This document shows positions 20,298 through 32,289 of a stretch of DNA of 64,000 bases, one piece after another; the first letter of the stretch is position 1, and each line of letters begins with the position of its first letter. The stretch comes from Ryuthela nishihirai (Eukaryota; Arthropoda; Arachnida; Araneae; Heptathelidae). The notes under the pieces are model-generated. The model was given only the letters and a program-made list of their open reading frames with translations. It was not told the origin of the DNA and did not search any database. The position numbers and the translations under genes are program-made. The stretch lies in the NCBI GenBank assembly GCA_038380435.1, contig JAWZYU010000127.1, positions 333,501-397,500 of the forward strand, in the 5' to 3' direction.

Positions 20298-20477
20298 TAA
20301 ATACCCCCTCAAGCAGCTGCTTACCACAGAGGTGTGACAGGAGCCTGTCAGTGTCATATGCCACAGTAGAAGGTCTGAGAGGATGGCACGCCCTCAGCAG
20401 AAAAATGACACAAAACAGCCATGCCGTACCCGGGACTCGAACCCAGGTGTCTTAGATCAGTAGCCAAGCGCGCTAAC
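20298..20477 (-). mobile_element. SINE-B with AAAT tail
   Basis: Inverted duplicate of 8556-8764. The tail (AAATAAAT on the plus strand) is shorter by two or three units than at 8.7 kb, so the tail length has changed since duplication. Confidence 0.85.
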
Positions 20478-20789
20478 GACGCAAATTAAAAAAAATAAAT
20501 AAATCCTTCTTAATAAACAATAGGAATAATCTAATTCAATGCACCCAATTCCCGAGAAAACCGTGTAAAAAAATAAACCTTTAAAAAAAAAATACAGTGC
20601 ATATGAAAAAATAGATATGAAAATCTTTAAATTAATAAAAAACAAATGAATAGTTAAACACATTTTTAATTATATAAATGTTACTTATCTCGTATAAAAG
20701 TGTAAGTTAAAATAGAGTGGCAGCATGAGAAATAAGTGAACTCCTAAAATTAGTGCTGCCTGTGAATACGGGTTTAATAATAAAGTAGC

Positions 20790-21310
20790 AAAAACACCGA
20801 GATGACGTCAGGAGTACTGTTTCGTTGTGTTGCCAGTAGATTTTGCATAATATATTACAGGCAGGTTGAAGTTTTAAAAATGCTTTTCTTAATCGTAACA
20901 ATGTTCCTATTTAAGGTATATTTTTATATTATGTTTCGACCATCTCAGATACGTAAGATGCATTTTTATTTTTCTGCCTACAGAGAAGAAAAATGGTTAT
21001 ATAAAGTTTTGGAGAAGTATAGACGAAACATTGTGAAGCCGTAATAAAAGTTGGAAGTCGCATACTTTGAGTTTCGCATTGCAAGCTTTTTTGAGTAGTT
21101 CCACTGGATTTTTTTTTTCTCGCCCTCGTATGATCCACGGAGGAAGTAACCATTCTTTTGTTTTATATATTTTGGGTGAGGTTTTAGTGATGTACTGCGA
21201 TGTGGAAGGGCTTTACGTAGGCAGCAACCATTTATACGTTTACGTTGAACCGTTAAAGCTTTGAAAATTCCGGTTTTTTAAAAGTCATTTTCACTAAAAA
21301 ATTTGGTTTC
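20790..21310 (-). mobile_element. TIR element C, partial
   Basis: The end AAAACACCGAGATGACGTCA lies at 20790-20812. The next 500 bases match C-a in inverse, then break into unrelated sequence near 21310. The other terminus is missing. Confidence 0.65.
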
Positions 21311-22050
21311 TGCGAGATTTGAAGCTGGAAATTACATACCATTGCACTGTTTCGTTTGAGCTCAAATAACTACGTTTTATTAATTTAATTATAAAACTTT
21401 ACAGGTTTTACTAACAATTGTGACACCGTGGAGACACCCAATTTATTGAAATTAAATCATCACGGACATGATATGTTTTATAGGATAAGGTCTGCCGCAT
21501 TACTAAATACAATCTCAAAACATATGCGGTCAGAAGGAGTAAAGATGGAAGAAGCAATGGTCAAGTCGTTAGGTGTCCATGCTGCGAATATGAAATTTTG
21601 AGGTTTGAGTCACACTTCGGTCAACGTTAAGATTTAATTCCGTTGTTCTGCGAATGAATAAGGAAACACCAATAGGTTTGCAAAGTCGCTGTGAAGTTAA
21701 CTCATGGTTGACCTATGCAGGAAATAAATGCTCCGTATAAATCCCCGTCCCAAAAAATAAAAAAAATTATTTCTTATTCTACATGCGGCCCAGTTTATGT
21801 TAAATCTTAGGAACGTGAGGCCCGAACGCAACAAGATCCATGTCACATGAAAACTCGTTAAGTAGGTAATGCTGCTGTCCATAAAACTAAAAACCTTCGT
21901 TTACTTTCCCCTCAAAATTGAAGAAATTTACTAGTCAGTACATGTTCTGACAGCAAAGAATTACGAATTTCATATGAAATGGAAGCTCGTATGAGGATCC
22001 GTGTGTGGGAAACATCCATACCCTGTACATGTTAAACACGCTGTATGCCC
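21311..22050. other. Mosaic spacer
   Basis: 21311-21435 matches the flank of the SINE-A at 13323 and includes its empty site. 21640-22040 matches 56700-57040 in inverse. No gene is recognised. Confidence 0.5.
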
Positions 22051-22054
22051 TTGA

Positions 22055-22400
22055 TTGGGCTTAGTAGGTAGCGCACCAGGCTTGTAATCTGCAGTTCGCA
22101 GATTCGAGTCCCAGCTGGGTCAGCGTTGACACATATCTGTGCACAACTGTCCGCTACTGCCCCGATGGGCTTGGAAAGGCCGTCGTCCGTCAGATGGGAC
22201 GTTAAGCCGTGGCTCCGTGTCTGGGAGAGGCATACCCTGTGCAAGTTAAAGACACTGGATGGTCTTGACGGGAGGATACCATCTGTCTCCCAACAGGTGT
22301 TTCAGTGTGGGTCCCCTCCCCCCCAACCTTCGAGGTCCTTGAGACCTGGCCATTTAGCCCATGGTGTGAAAAATAATGCCGCTCACGGGTAAAACAACCG
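22055..22400 (+). mobile_element. SINE-A, diverged copy
   Basis: The head retains GGTAGCGCACCAGGCTTGTAA and B box GATTCGAGTCC but has lost the first dozen bases. Several block deletions make it the oldest-looking recognisable SINE-A here. Confidence 0.8.
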
Positions 22401-22573
22401 AACCCTTGAGAGGCGGACAAGCTGGAATTGGCATTTCGAACGTGTCGAGTGTTACCAGTATACTCTGACGATGGTCTTAAATTCGTACCTTACATATATA
22501 GTTTTTGTTCGAGATACGTAGAACCAATGCAGGTTTTGTAACCAAAGGAAATTCTCCTTTATTTATTTACTAA

Positions 22574-22656
22574 AAATGGAATGGAACCCGGCGACCGACG
22601 TAGAATGACTTTGGCTAATATTCTAGGAGTACAGCGCTTGGGGGGGGAAAAAAAAA
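22574..22656 (-). mobile_element. 3' tail of the 5S-headed repeat
   Basis: In the minus sense: T9, C8, then AAGCGCTGTACTCCTAGAAT through GTCGCCGGGTTCCATTCC and ATTTTTAGTAAATAAATAAA. The same tail follows the 5S sequence at 11118 and 56088. A fixed non-rRNA tail and simple-repeat end are the signature of a 5S-derived SINE (SINE3 type) or of a duplicated 5S locus with its flank. Confidence 0.65.
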
Positions 22657-22775
22657 TGTCAACTGCACGCGGTGTTCCCAGGTGGTCACCCTCCCAAGTA
22701 CTGACCGCGCCCAAAGCTGCTTAACTTCGGGGATCAGACGAGAACCGGTGCTTTCAGCTTGGTATGGCCGTTGAC
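22657..22775 (-). rRNA. 5S rRNA sequence, full length
   Basis: Minus-strand reading gives a 119-base 5S. The 5' end is GTCAACGGCCATACCAAGCT and the middle CGGTTCTCGTCTGATCCCCG. GAAGTTAAGCAGC is the A-box region, GGTCAGTACTTGGGAGGGTG the C-box region, and the 3' end is GTGCAGTTGACA. The terminal helix pairs perfectly (GTCAAC/GTTGAC). A run of nine T follows at once, a good Pol III terminator. It could be transcribed. Whether it is a working gene, a pseudogene or the head of a SINE depends on the conserved tail; three other copies here are damaged. Confidence 0.85.
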
Positions 22776-22934
22776 ACTCCAATTCTTTCTTATCTGCCTT
22801 ATAAAGTTACTCGCATTATCAATAACGGAACAATTCTTAAAAATCAGTTATTAAATGGCGTGGAATAGTGCTAAAGGATTTCCTTCACGATATAGTATTT
22901 CATAGATTTATATAAATAAGTAAAAAAAAATAAA

Positions 22935-23318
22935 TACCCCCTCAAGCACCTGTTTGCCACAGAGGTCTGACAGCAGCCTGTCAGTTTACATGCCATAGTA
23001 GATGTTCCGAGAGGATGGCAGGACCTCAGCCAAAAAACAACATGCACATTCATGCCTTACCAGGGACTCGAACCCAGTTCCATTGGGTCACTAGCGAAGC
23101 GCGTTACGCACTCGGTATATTTAAAAAAAAAAATTTTAATACTTACTGATTCGTTTTAAAATGTTTAAATTTAAACTTTTTACGGTGGTTAATATAGAAT
23201 TCATATTAACATTTTTTTCGACATAATAGCGTACAATTAAACGTAACACAGAAAAGTAATAAATAAATAAATACCCCCTCAAGCAGCTGCTTGCCACAGA
23301 GGTGTGACAGGAGCCTGA
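22935..23318 (-). mobile_element. SINE-B copy plus a short SINE-B scrap
   Basis: 22935-23118 is almost complete, with a recognisable head (CTAGCGAAGCGCGTTACGCA inverted) and changes in the body. 23271-23318 is only the 3' end, joined to unrelated sequence at GGAGCCTGATAA. Confidence 0.8.
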
Positions 23319-23459
23319 TAATTATTTACATTTCATCACCCTACTTCTGCGACCCGTCCGAAGAGAGTAGACTTAATTACTTTCACAGAGCAAGTTTGTT
23401 TTTCATTTCTTTGTTTGTTTCAACGACCGAGAGGCCATTTCCTACAACGCCGTGGCCTA

Positions 23460-24330
23460 CCAAACCAAAGGTTTCTGAAACTCTAAACATTTCTCAAGAA
23501 TCTGCGTAAGTGAAAATATCTGATCCACACATCCCTTACCTCTTTCTGAATCCACATTGCTCATAACGCAATTGCCTGTCAACCAGATTCTTAATTATAT
23601 TAAGCACAATCATGGAAAGAACTTTACCTGGAGCAGAGATTAGGCTGATACCCCTATAGTTATCACAAGCACTGCGATCACCTTTTTTGAAAAGAGGGAT
23701 AACAATAGCTCTGGTAAAAACCTTACCATGCCTTTATCATAAAAGATATTCAGAATTTCGGTCATCCAAGTGGTAACCGAAACATTCCCAGTTCTGAGCA
23801 TTTTTGTAGTAATTTCATCTATCCCTGGGGATTTATGAAGTTTAAGCTAAGTAACCTATCATGGTAAGTTTTGGCTATCACTGGGTCTTTCAGATGCTTC
23901 AGTATTAAAAGCAATTTTTTTAACCCTAGCACAAAACTTTTTAAGTTTAAGTTGCAAGACACTTTTAACAAGATAAAGGTCAGATCCAATTTCAGTTCCC
24001 CTATATGACCTGGTATTCCTAACAGAACTAGCCCATTTGATGTTAATTAATATATAATCAGTCATATTCTTATGCAGCCCATCGGGTGAAACCCATGTGT
24101 ACTTATCTATGTCGCAGTGTTTGTAATAATTGTTAGTTATTCTGAATCCATTGAGTTTACTTACCTGCAGGAGATGCTGCCCATTGCAGCTACCTATACC
24201 AAAAGGGCCTATTACTCCTCCCCAAAGGTCAGAGTCAGTATCAACTTTGGCATTGAAGTCACCAAGAACAAGGGTAATATCTCCTTTCTTGACAGAATTC
24301 AAAATATCCTGAAGTTGTTCATAAAATGCG
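23460..24330 (-). pseudogene. RTE-clade LINE, internally deleted
   Basis: The minus strand carries two LINE pieces fused. 23850-24325 encodes the endonuclease C-terminal part: GDFNAKV, then KYTWVSPDGLHKN and DYILIN, with SDL in place of the catalytic SDH. 23460-23845 encodes the start of the reverse transcriptase (AIVIPLFKKG, NYRGISL, RQLRYEQCGF-type residues in broken frame). Relative to the copy at 36.9-39.8 kb about 550 bases joining endonuclease to RT are missing; the join is near 23848. The SDH-to-SDL change and the deletion mean no activity. Confidence 0.82.
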
Positions 24331-24334
24331 TTTG

Positions 24335-24500
24335 GTTGCGTTGTTTTATCTCTGACCGGTAGTTATTTGCACACAAGGGTCTAAATGGCGACGTCATAAA
24401 GAACCAGAGGGATCAGTTTAGGTTGCGGGAAGGTGACCGAATGGAACAGCTGTTACGAGACAGATGGTAACCTCCCATCCAACGTTTTATTTAATCTGCA
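24335..24500 (-). mobile_element. Diverged SINE-A 3' half
   Basis: TTTGCACACAAGGGTCTAAA through GAACAGCTGTTACGAGACAG is the variant SINE-A also seen at 5946 and 59135. It abuts the LINE fragment without spacer. Confidence 0.65.
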
Positions 24501-24641
24501 CAGGGTATGATACATACAGAATTTGTACACTATTTTCTTGTGGTTTTCACCAGTTTTTATTTTAACAATATAAGTTTTTACGGCATTTTGGTATTTTTAC
24601 GCTTATGACATCATCTCCTTGAATTTATATATATAATAGAG

Positions 24642-25440
24642 CAGTGGTTCTGAAAACCTTTTATGCCTCACGTACCTGCTGGAAATGTGCATGTTACTGG
24701 CGTACCCGATGAATCGATAAAGAAAACTATAGTTATAAGAATGGGAATAAAATAAAACATATATATATACACACATTCTTTATTGTAAAATTTGGAATGA
24801 AAATATCATTACCAGATTTATTCCGGATATCGGAACAATCTTCCGATGTGTGTCGTTTTTAAATAGTTCCGTTTATACGAAAGTTGTTAAAGCTAAAACT
24901 AATTCGTGACGGAAATGAAAATTACGAAACGAAAGGCGTATCCGGTTGGACGATTCGAAAAGCATTGTTGTGTCATCGATTCTTTAGGATGGAAGCTGTT
25001 TTATTCGATTCTCTTTCATCGTGAAAGGTTAATTATTTTTTTAAAAGTGTCATCGTATGATGAGAACTGTTTTCGATGCATTGTAACAGTTACTAGTGAA
25101 TATAGAACTTAGTTTTCAACTAAAATAGATTTCACTGGTTATTTAGATATGGTTATTTGTGTTATTAAGAACTTTCCGGGAGTCTTCGAAAAGACACTTA
25201 GGAGTCATTTCTGCAGATAAGTTTGGTCGAAATAGGATTTCATCAATTACGAATAGTTATGGAATACAACGGACTCGTTTATGACGGCATCATACTGTTG
25301 CAAGTAACGTTCACTTCAGTGAACTCTTATTACGACGGATGTTATGCAAATATGACTTTACAGAAACCATCGGTGTTCGCTTTTCTAACCGATATAACGA
25401 TGGGGTGTTTAACGTAAAGTTTTTTTTTTTTTTCAAATTA
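24642..25440 (+). mobile_element. hAT-like non-autonomous element, second copy
   Basis: CAGTGGTTCTGAAAACCTTT and the following CTCACGTACC match 17756. The shared body runs to about 25215 and then diverges. A T-run and CCAGTTTGGCTTTAAAG mark the join to the next repeat. Confidence 0.55.
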
Positions 25441-25546
25441 AAACCTACCAGTTTGGCTTTAAAGAAAATAAATATATAAACAATTCTTAAATATTTTTTG
25501 ACTATTAACCATAAAATTACCTAGCCTTATTAATGAACTGTATAAA

Positions 25547-26590
25547 ACACAGAGATGACGTCATCAACGCGGTTTCGACTGCTTTCAGAGATAAATCGTA
25601 TGGTATGCACGTATGGAAAAAGCATTTCTAATGTGTCATCAACGCCATACAAGAAAAATATAAATCGAAAGAAACATTCATATTCCAATATTCATCTCAA
25701 TACATTTTTTCTCCTGAGGTCAATCGCAACACGTAGGTCAATGATCAAAAAATCGGAAACATTTCCGTAATACCTCAGTAGCAAAATAACAGACCGATCT
25801 CAAGAACTTATACAATATCATTTGCATTTCACATCTGTAACACCTACACAAGATATCTAAATGTCGTTAAAATTACCCCACCAATCACTCTAAATCGGAA
25901 TATTTATTGACATAGTCTACCTTTAGCATAAAGAGAATTTTTTTTTTGAACACTTGAAACATTGAAGAAAACGTTTATGGTGCCATGCAATTCCTTTCCT
26001 AATTTTCTATATTATTATACCATGACGTGCACATAAGTGTTAATTTTGATTTGTCAGCCACAACAGAAATATTAATCTTGATATTATTATTCGTAAAAAA
26101 AAAAAAAGTTTTTACCGAAAATGAATTTTCAAAGCTTTAACGATGGGTAATCATATGAATGGCTGCTACGAACTAAAAAGCCCTGCAATATCGCAGTCCA
26201 TCACTAGAATCTCACCCGAAATATATTTAATACAAAAATTGTTTATACCCTCTACCTCCTTGCCACTGTGGATGGTAGTAGCGTAAGACAAATCTTCCCG
26301 TGGATTTCTCATCATACAGAAAAAATCTTTTTCGAACTTCCAACTTTTCACTACGGCTTCGCAATGTTTCGTCTGTACCTCTACGTACCTTACACAAGCA
26401 TTTTCAATTTTCTCTAGAAAATTATTTATTACGTAACAGGTACATCGAAATATTTCACTTTTCAGATATTCGTTCCCCTAAAGTAGCAATATTATGATTT
26501 ACAAAAACATTTGTAAAACTTGAATATGCATCTAATATACAAAATGTACTGACAACACAAGAGTACTGCGGAAGTCACCTCGCTGTTTTA
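25547..26590 (+). mobile_element. TIR element C-c, divergent
   Basis: The left end AAAACACAGAGATGACGTCA is well kept. The right end GGAAGTCACCTCGCTGTTTT has lost part of the palindrome. The interior aligns only loosely with C-a, so this is an older subfamily. Confidence 0.6.
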
Positions 26591-26883
26591 CCTACTTTAT
26601 TTCTAACCCTTATTCACATGCGGCACTAATTTTAGTGAATTCACTTATTTCCGATGCCTTAAAACCTTTAAAAAAAAAAAATTACAGTGCATATGAAAAA
26701 ATAGATATGAAAATCTTTAACTATTAATTTTATTTTTATTAATTTAAACACATTTTTCATTATATAAATGTTACTTATCTCGTATAAAAGTGGAAGTTAA
26801 AATAGGAAAATGGCGGATTATGAGAAATAAGTCAACTCCTAAAATTAGTGCTGCCTGTGAATACGGGTTAAATGATAAAGTAG
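26591..26883. other. Duplicated flank of TIR elements
   Basis: No gene. It is the inverse of 15840-16080 and contains the empty SINE-B site near 26775. This is the outer edge of the inverted repeat with 11.2-16.1 kb. Confidence 0.5.
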
Positions 26884-27955
26884 GAAAAACACCGAGATGA
26901 CGTCAGCAGTACTGTTTTGTTTGTGTTGCCAGCAGATTTTGTATAATATATTACACGCAGTTAAAGTTTTAGAAATGCTTTTCTTAATCATAATAATGTT
27001 GCTTACCTAGACAGCAACCATTTATACGTTTACGAACTGTTAAAGCTTTGGAAATTCCGGTTTTTGAAAAGTCGTTTCCGGTAAAAACTTAGGTTTTTGC
27101 GAGTAATCTCAAGATTAATATTATTTTTTTTGCCCAGAAATGAAAATTAAAAGTTATGCGCACGTCGTGGTGTAATAAGATAGAAAAATAGGAATGGATT
27201 GGCATCGCACCTAAAGGGTTTTGCCGAACGTTTGCAGTGTTTTAAAATTTACGTTTATGGTGAATAAATATTTCGTTCTAGAGTGAATGGTGGGGTAAAA
27301 CTTATTTATTGAGAGATGAATTAAACAGTTGCAATTATATTTCTATAAATAGGAATTGACTACGAAATATTTGTGTTGACACGAAATAGGGTTCCCATTA
27401 ATTGTAGCTATGGAAATGAACTACGTTATTTGCGTTTTTAGGGTTAAGAACGATAGGATAATTTTACAAATGCCGAGATGGAAAATAATTATTCGGTGGA
27501 ATACACTAATTATTTTATGAAGAGTAAAACTGAAATCTAAACGTGATTTGAAGTTTCATGTCAACTTTGCGTTTAATATTTTGTTTTTTGCGTGTTAAAT
27601 ATTCCAGCGTTCGTGATTTATATATTACGGCAACCAACGTTTTTATATTCGATATTACACGTAGGTCGTACAGATGTGAGCGATATCTAATGCAAATGAC
27701 ATCGAATAAGATATTTTGCTACTAAGGTATTATGCCAATGTCACCTTTCATTTCGTCCATCAGATAGGTATTGTGAGTGACTTCAGGAGAAAATATGTTT
27801 TGGAAAATGTATTGAACTGAATAATCAACTGTGATTTCACAATATAGTTTTGTTGTATGGCTTTCACGAGACGCTGATAATGCTTGTCCTCTTCACATTA
27901 TAGAAATTATGCTGTAAAGTAACCGCGTTGCTGATGTCATCTCTGTGTTTTCTCC
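26884..27955 (-). mobile_element. TIR element C-d (inverted copy of C-b)
   Basis: It has ends AACACCGAGATGACGTCAGC and GATGTCATCTCTGTGTTTTC. It keeps the same palindrome mutation (TGATGTCA) as C-b, which confirms descent by duplication. Confidence 0.7.
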
Positions 27956-27975
27956 AATTTCTTATTATTAAGGCG

Positions 27976-28108
27976 CAGCCCCGGGTAACGCATGGATGTT
28001 CGTGTTGTTTCTGCTGAGGTCCTGCCATCCTCTCAGATCTACTGTGGCATATAAACTGACAAGCTCCTGTCAGACCTCTGTGGCAAGCAGCTGCTTGAGG
28101 GGGTATTT
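27976..28108 (+). mobile_element. SINE-B, 5'-truncated
   Basis: Inverted counterpart of 14602-14730, ending GCAGCTGCTTGAGGGGGTA with an ATT-type tail. Confidence 0.8.
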
Positions 28109-28281
28109 ATTATTATATTTATTATTTACACATATTTTAGTTTGCTTATTTATGGCAATACGTAGCTCTTACACGGTACACGTGGGATATTTTATCCTTT
28201 AACAAGTCTAGGCAGGGAAAGTTTTCGTTATTCGATTAACTTTGGTTATTTGATGGCGATCCCCACTGCTACGTTATGTTG

Positions 28282-28662
28282 GGTTGTTTTACCTCTGAGC
28301 GGCACTTTTTTGCACACCATGGGCTAAATGGCCAGGTCACATGGACCCCAAAGGCTCGGAGAAGGTTGGGGGAGGGGACCCACTGGAAACAGCTGTTGGG
28401 AGACAGATGGTAGCCTCCCGTCAAGGCCATCTAGCGTGTTCTTTAACGTGCGCAGGGTATGGCTCTCCCGCACACGGGGCCACGGCTTAACGTCCCATCC
28501 GACGGACGGCGGCATTTCCAAGCCCATCGGTGTCCCCTACTGACCGTGGGCAAGGCGGGGAATTTTGCGGAGATAAATCTCAACGCTGACCCAGCTGGGA
28601 CTCGAACCTGGGAACTACAGATTACGAGCCTGCCGCGCTACCGACTGAGCCACCCACGCCCC
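28282..28662 (-). mobile_element. SINE-A, complete, with TSD
   Basis: It is flanked by ACGTTATGTTG at 28271-28281 and 28663-28673, the complement of the duplication at 14035. Sequence is nearly identical to that copy. Confidence 0.92.
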
Positions 28663-29009
28663 ACGTTATGTTGGATAATATTCGTTCCTGTAATATTCAC
28701 TAAATGGCTTCGGCCAGGTACGAGAAATGGTGAGAAAGGAAGCTTAAAGAAACAGAACTTTGTTGCGGATATGGAGAGGTGTCACTTCCTTCGAAGTCGG
28801 AAAACAATTAAATCAACAATGTTATTTTCAGACGTCAGCAAAGAATTATTACGATTACTTTCAAACAGTATACAGTTAATGAAATCTGTTGAAGTGAAAC
28901 GTACGTAGTACCGTCGACATTTTTCAGTTTTCTTCTAGGCGCGCTGGCAACGTGCATGGCGCTAATCAAAAAACAAAAAGGCGATGCAGAAGGCAGGCAA
29001 AAGACCTGC

Positions 29010-29373
29010 CTACCTCTGAGCGGCACTTTTTTGCACACCATGGGCCAAATGGCCAGGTCACATAGACCCCGAAGGGTGAGAGAAGGTTGGGGGAGGGGAT
29101 TCACTTGAACAGCTGTTGTGAGACAGATGGTAGCCTCCCGTCAAGGCCATCCAGCGTGTTCTTTAACGTGCACAGGGTATGTCTCTCCCGCACACGGTTT
29201 AACGTCCAATACGACGGACGGCGCCCTTTCCAAGCCCATCGGTGTCCCCTACTGACAGTGGGCAGGGCAGGGAATTTTGCGGAGAAAAATCTGAACGCTG
29301 AACCAGCTGGGAGTCGAACCTGGGAACTACAGATTACGAGCCTGGCGCGCTACCGACTGAGCCACCCCGCCCC
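29010..29373 (-). mobile_element. SINE-A at start of tandem unit 1
   Basis: Body and head are present, with a 14-base loss in the CCCCGTGTGCGG region near 29190. It begins the first large direct repeat unit; the equivalents are at 42635 and 57413. Confidence 0.88.
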
Positions 29374-31470
29374 CGTCTCCACGGTGTCAGATTGTTAATA
29401 AAACCAGTGAAGTTTGATAATTAAATTAATCAATCCCAGTTATTTAAGCTGAAACGTTATAGTGGAATTGTATGTAATTTCCGGCTTTGATATTAAATTG
29501 CATTCGCATATTTTAAATATTAACGTTTCTGAAATATTATAATATTACTATTAATCCTTCCTAAATGTAGTTCGATTCTTGTTTAGGTAAAATTTACGTG
29601 GTCTATGAACTTTATTCTAAATATACGTAATAAAATATATTATGGAAAAGAAGAAATGAATTGAGAGTAAAATTTGACACTGAAGTGAAAGCGAATACAT
29701 GGTTGCTATCGTAACTAAGGGCGCCACGTGTGAAGCTATCTAGGTGCACGTGCCATTGTAACATATTTGACCAATCGTAGAAGAGGAACACGAAGAACCG
29801 TTGGGAAAGGCGGGAAGCAGGAAATATTTCATTAGAAACAAAATTAACGCCACCTAGAGGAATTTATTTCATTTAGCAATAATTGTATGTGTTTAAGTAC
29901 ATAAGTTATATTTATGCATTCATGTTTCAAAACTTTAATGAACACTATTTGAATATTACCACGTATAGTATGCTGGAATATAAATTTAGGACACCTTTTT
30001 GGGTGAGGGGAAATGTGAATTTTTTTTTTTGTTACGGTTCAACTTATTTGGACTTCCGACCTGAAATTTCGCACTGCAAACTGGACCTTAACCTGAAACT
30101 TTCTGTGAAAATTTCGAGCGTGTACATTGATTTCCCCGATGAGTTATGACTGCCAGAGACAGGTAGTAAATGCCACTCCGCAACTCGCTAAGTTATGACG
30201 CTGTATTCCGTATCATCTCATTGGGATAAAATTTACGAACAATAATAGGTTTTAAAACACAAAAAAATACCCTTGATAATTAAGAGACATTAGGAAAACT
30301 ATTTTATTTTACTACTTCAACTGATGCAGTATTTAATTAGTAACGCAAGTTCGGATGTTTAATAGCAGCGATATCTGTTTATTTAGTCTGAAACCCTAAA
30401 AGAAACAAGTTTAAAGGAAGGGAGAATGGAATAATCTACCTTTCATTGGGCACAGCGATAAATATGCTTCGGTTTCCATTTCTATTTAAGTACGGAGCTC
30501 ATAAAGAATCCTCAGCGTTGAGATTTATCTCCGCAAAACAAAAATTTATCTCGCCCTTCCCACGGTCAGTACTGGACACCGATTGGCTTGGAATACATTA
30601 TTCACAATATAAAATTATCCATAACAGCAACATAATTTTAACGAATTTCTGTATTACAGACTACACAGGGATTAAGTGCTTAGCCGAGGAGTGATTTCAT
30701 ACCCTAAACATTTAACCTCTAATGATTATTTTATTTCCTAATCCAAAGAGGCTTAACGTGTTAGGGAAAAGAGTGAAAATATCTTCATAAATATAATAAA
30801 GGAATAAAAAAACACCCCCTCAAGCAGCTGCTTGCAACAGCGATCTAACAGGAGCCTGTCAGTTTCCCCGCCATAGTCGAAGGTCTGTGAGGGTGGTGAC
30901 CCCTTTAATTACTTTAATACGCCATATATTAGATATGCGTTTGGTTGGGTTGTTTCATCTCTGAACGGTAGTTATTTGCACACAAGGGTCTAAATGGCGA
31001 CGTCATAAAGAACCAGAGGGATCAGTTTAGGTTGCGGGAAGGTGACCGAATGTTATGAGACAGATGAAAAAATAGGAGATTGGTTCCAGACGTGAAAAAA
31101 AACAACATACCCCCTCAAGAAGCTGCTTCCCACAGAGATCTGACAGGAAGCTGTCACTTTACATACCATAATAGAAAGTCTGTGAGGATGACAGGTCCTC
31201 AGCACAAAAACGACACGTACGTCCATGCCTTACCCGGGACTCGAACCCAGGTCCCTTAGACGTGAAAACCGAATACAAATGAGTTGTTTTCAAACAAGTG
31301 ATATCAAAATCTTGAAGTCTTTATTTCATTTTTATTAATTTTAAGACATTTTTAATTTCATAAACTTAGTAGTTTTCAAATTAAAACCAACCGGTTTGGT
31401 TTTAAAGAAAAGAAATATATAAAGAATTCTTCAATATTTTTTGGTTTTTTTTTATCTTTGTAGTTTTTTT
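29374..31470. repeat. First part of tandem unit 1
   Basis: Non-coding. It holds a SINE-A scrap at 30513-30590, SINE-B pieces at 30814-30905 and 31106-31262, and a SINE-A relic at 30946-31070. It matches 43000-45085 at an offset of about 13,615-13,624 and 11.2-13.3 kb in inverse. Confidence 0.75.
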
Positions 31471-31828
31471 TTTAACTCAGCTCGTAGTCTGTAGTTCCCA
31501 GGTTCGAGTCCTAGCTGGGTAAGCGTTGAGATTTATCTCCGCAAAATTCCCCGCCCTGCTCACGGTCAGTAGGGGAGACCGGTGGTCTTGGAAAGGATGC
31601 CGTCCGTCGGATGGGGCGTTAAGCATTGGCCCCGTGTGTGTGAGAGCCATATCCTGTGCACGTTAAAGAACACGCTGGATGGCCTTGACGGAAGGCTACC
31701 ATCTGTCTCCCAACAGCTGTTCCAGTAAGTCCCCTCCGCCAACCTTCTCTGAGCCTTCGGGGCCCATGTGACCTGGCCATTTAGCCCATGGTGTGCAAAA
31801 AAGTGCCGCTCAGAAGTAAAACAACCCA
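31470..31828 (+). mobile_element. SINE-A, 5' truncated within head
   Basis: It starts at the anticodon arm (GCTCGTAGTCTGTAGTTCCC) and keeps the B box and full body to CAGAAGTAAAACAACCCAAC. The direct duplicate is at 45085-45443. Confidence 0.88.
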
Positions 31829-32047
31829 ACCTATTAGATTATCTAAATATTGTTTCAGGATGTTTCTGAAGGGTAAAATAATTCATTTATACTACAGAAA
31901 ATAAATGATCTAAATAAATGCACCAAATTCTGTTTTAAATTTTTAAACGGTAAATAGGTTCCGGAAAAAAACGTGTAAAAAAAAAATTCTAAAACAAAAC
32001 ACAGTGCATATGAAAAAATAGAAGATTGGTTCCAGACGTGAAAAAAA

Positions 32048-32112
32048 AAACATACCCCCTCAAGCAGTTGCTTGCCACAGAGATCTGATAGGAACCTGTC
32101 AGTTTATATGCA
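32048..32112 (-). mobile_element. SINE-B 3' scrap
   Basis: CCCCCTCAAGCAGTTGCTTG to the CCTGTCAGTTTATATGC block only. Confidence 0.65.
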
Positions 32113-32289
32113 AGTGTTAGTTTAATTATCTTTATAACTTTAAACACATGAGAGACCAAGACTAACGTATATTGCAGATAAAAATGAGGGGAATTCCCAG
32201 AACTCAAAGTTACCATTTTTTCTAAATGGTTTCGTAGTTTTTCGATCAAATGGAAAATAAAATGCATTAAAATGTTGAGTTGTTTTACC

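Noticed and set aside
28459..28908. A 149-codon open frame
   Set aside because: Its first half is SINE-A read in minus orientation; the same peptide recurs wherever SINE-A occurs. No conserved protein.
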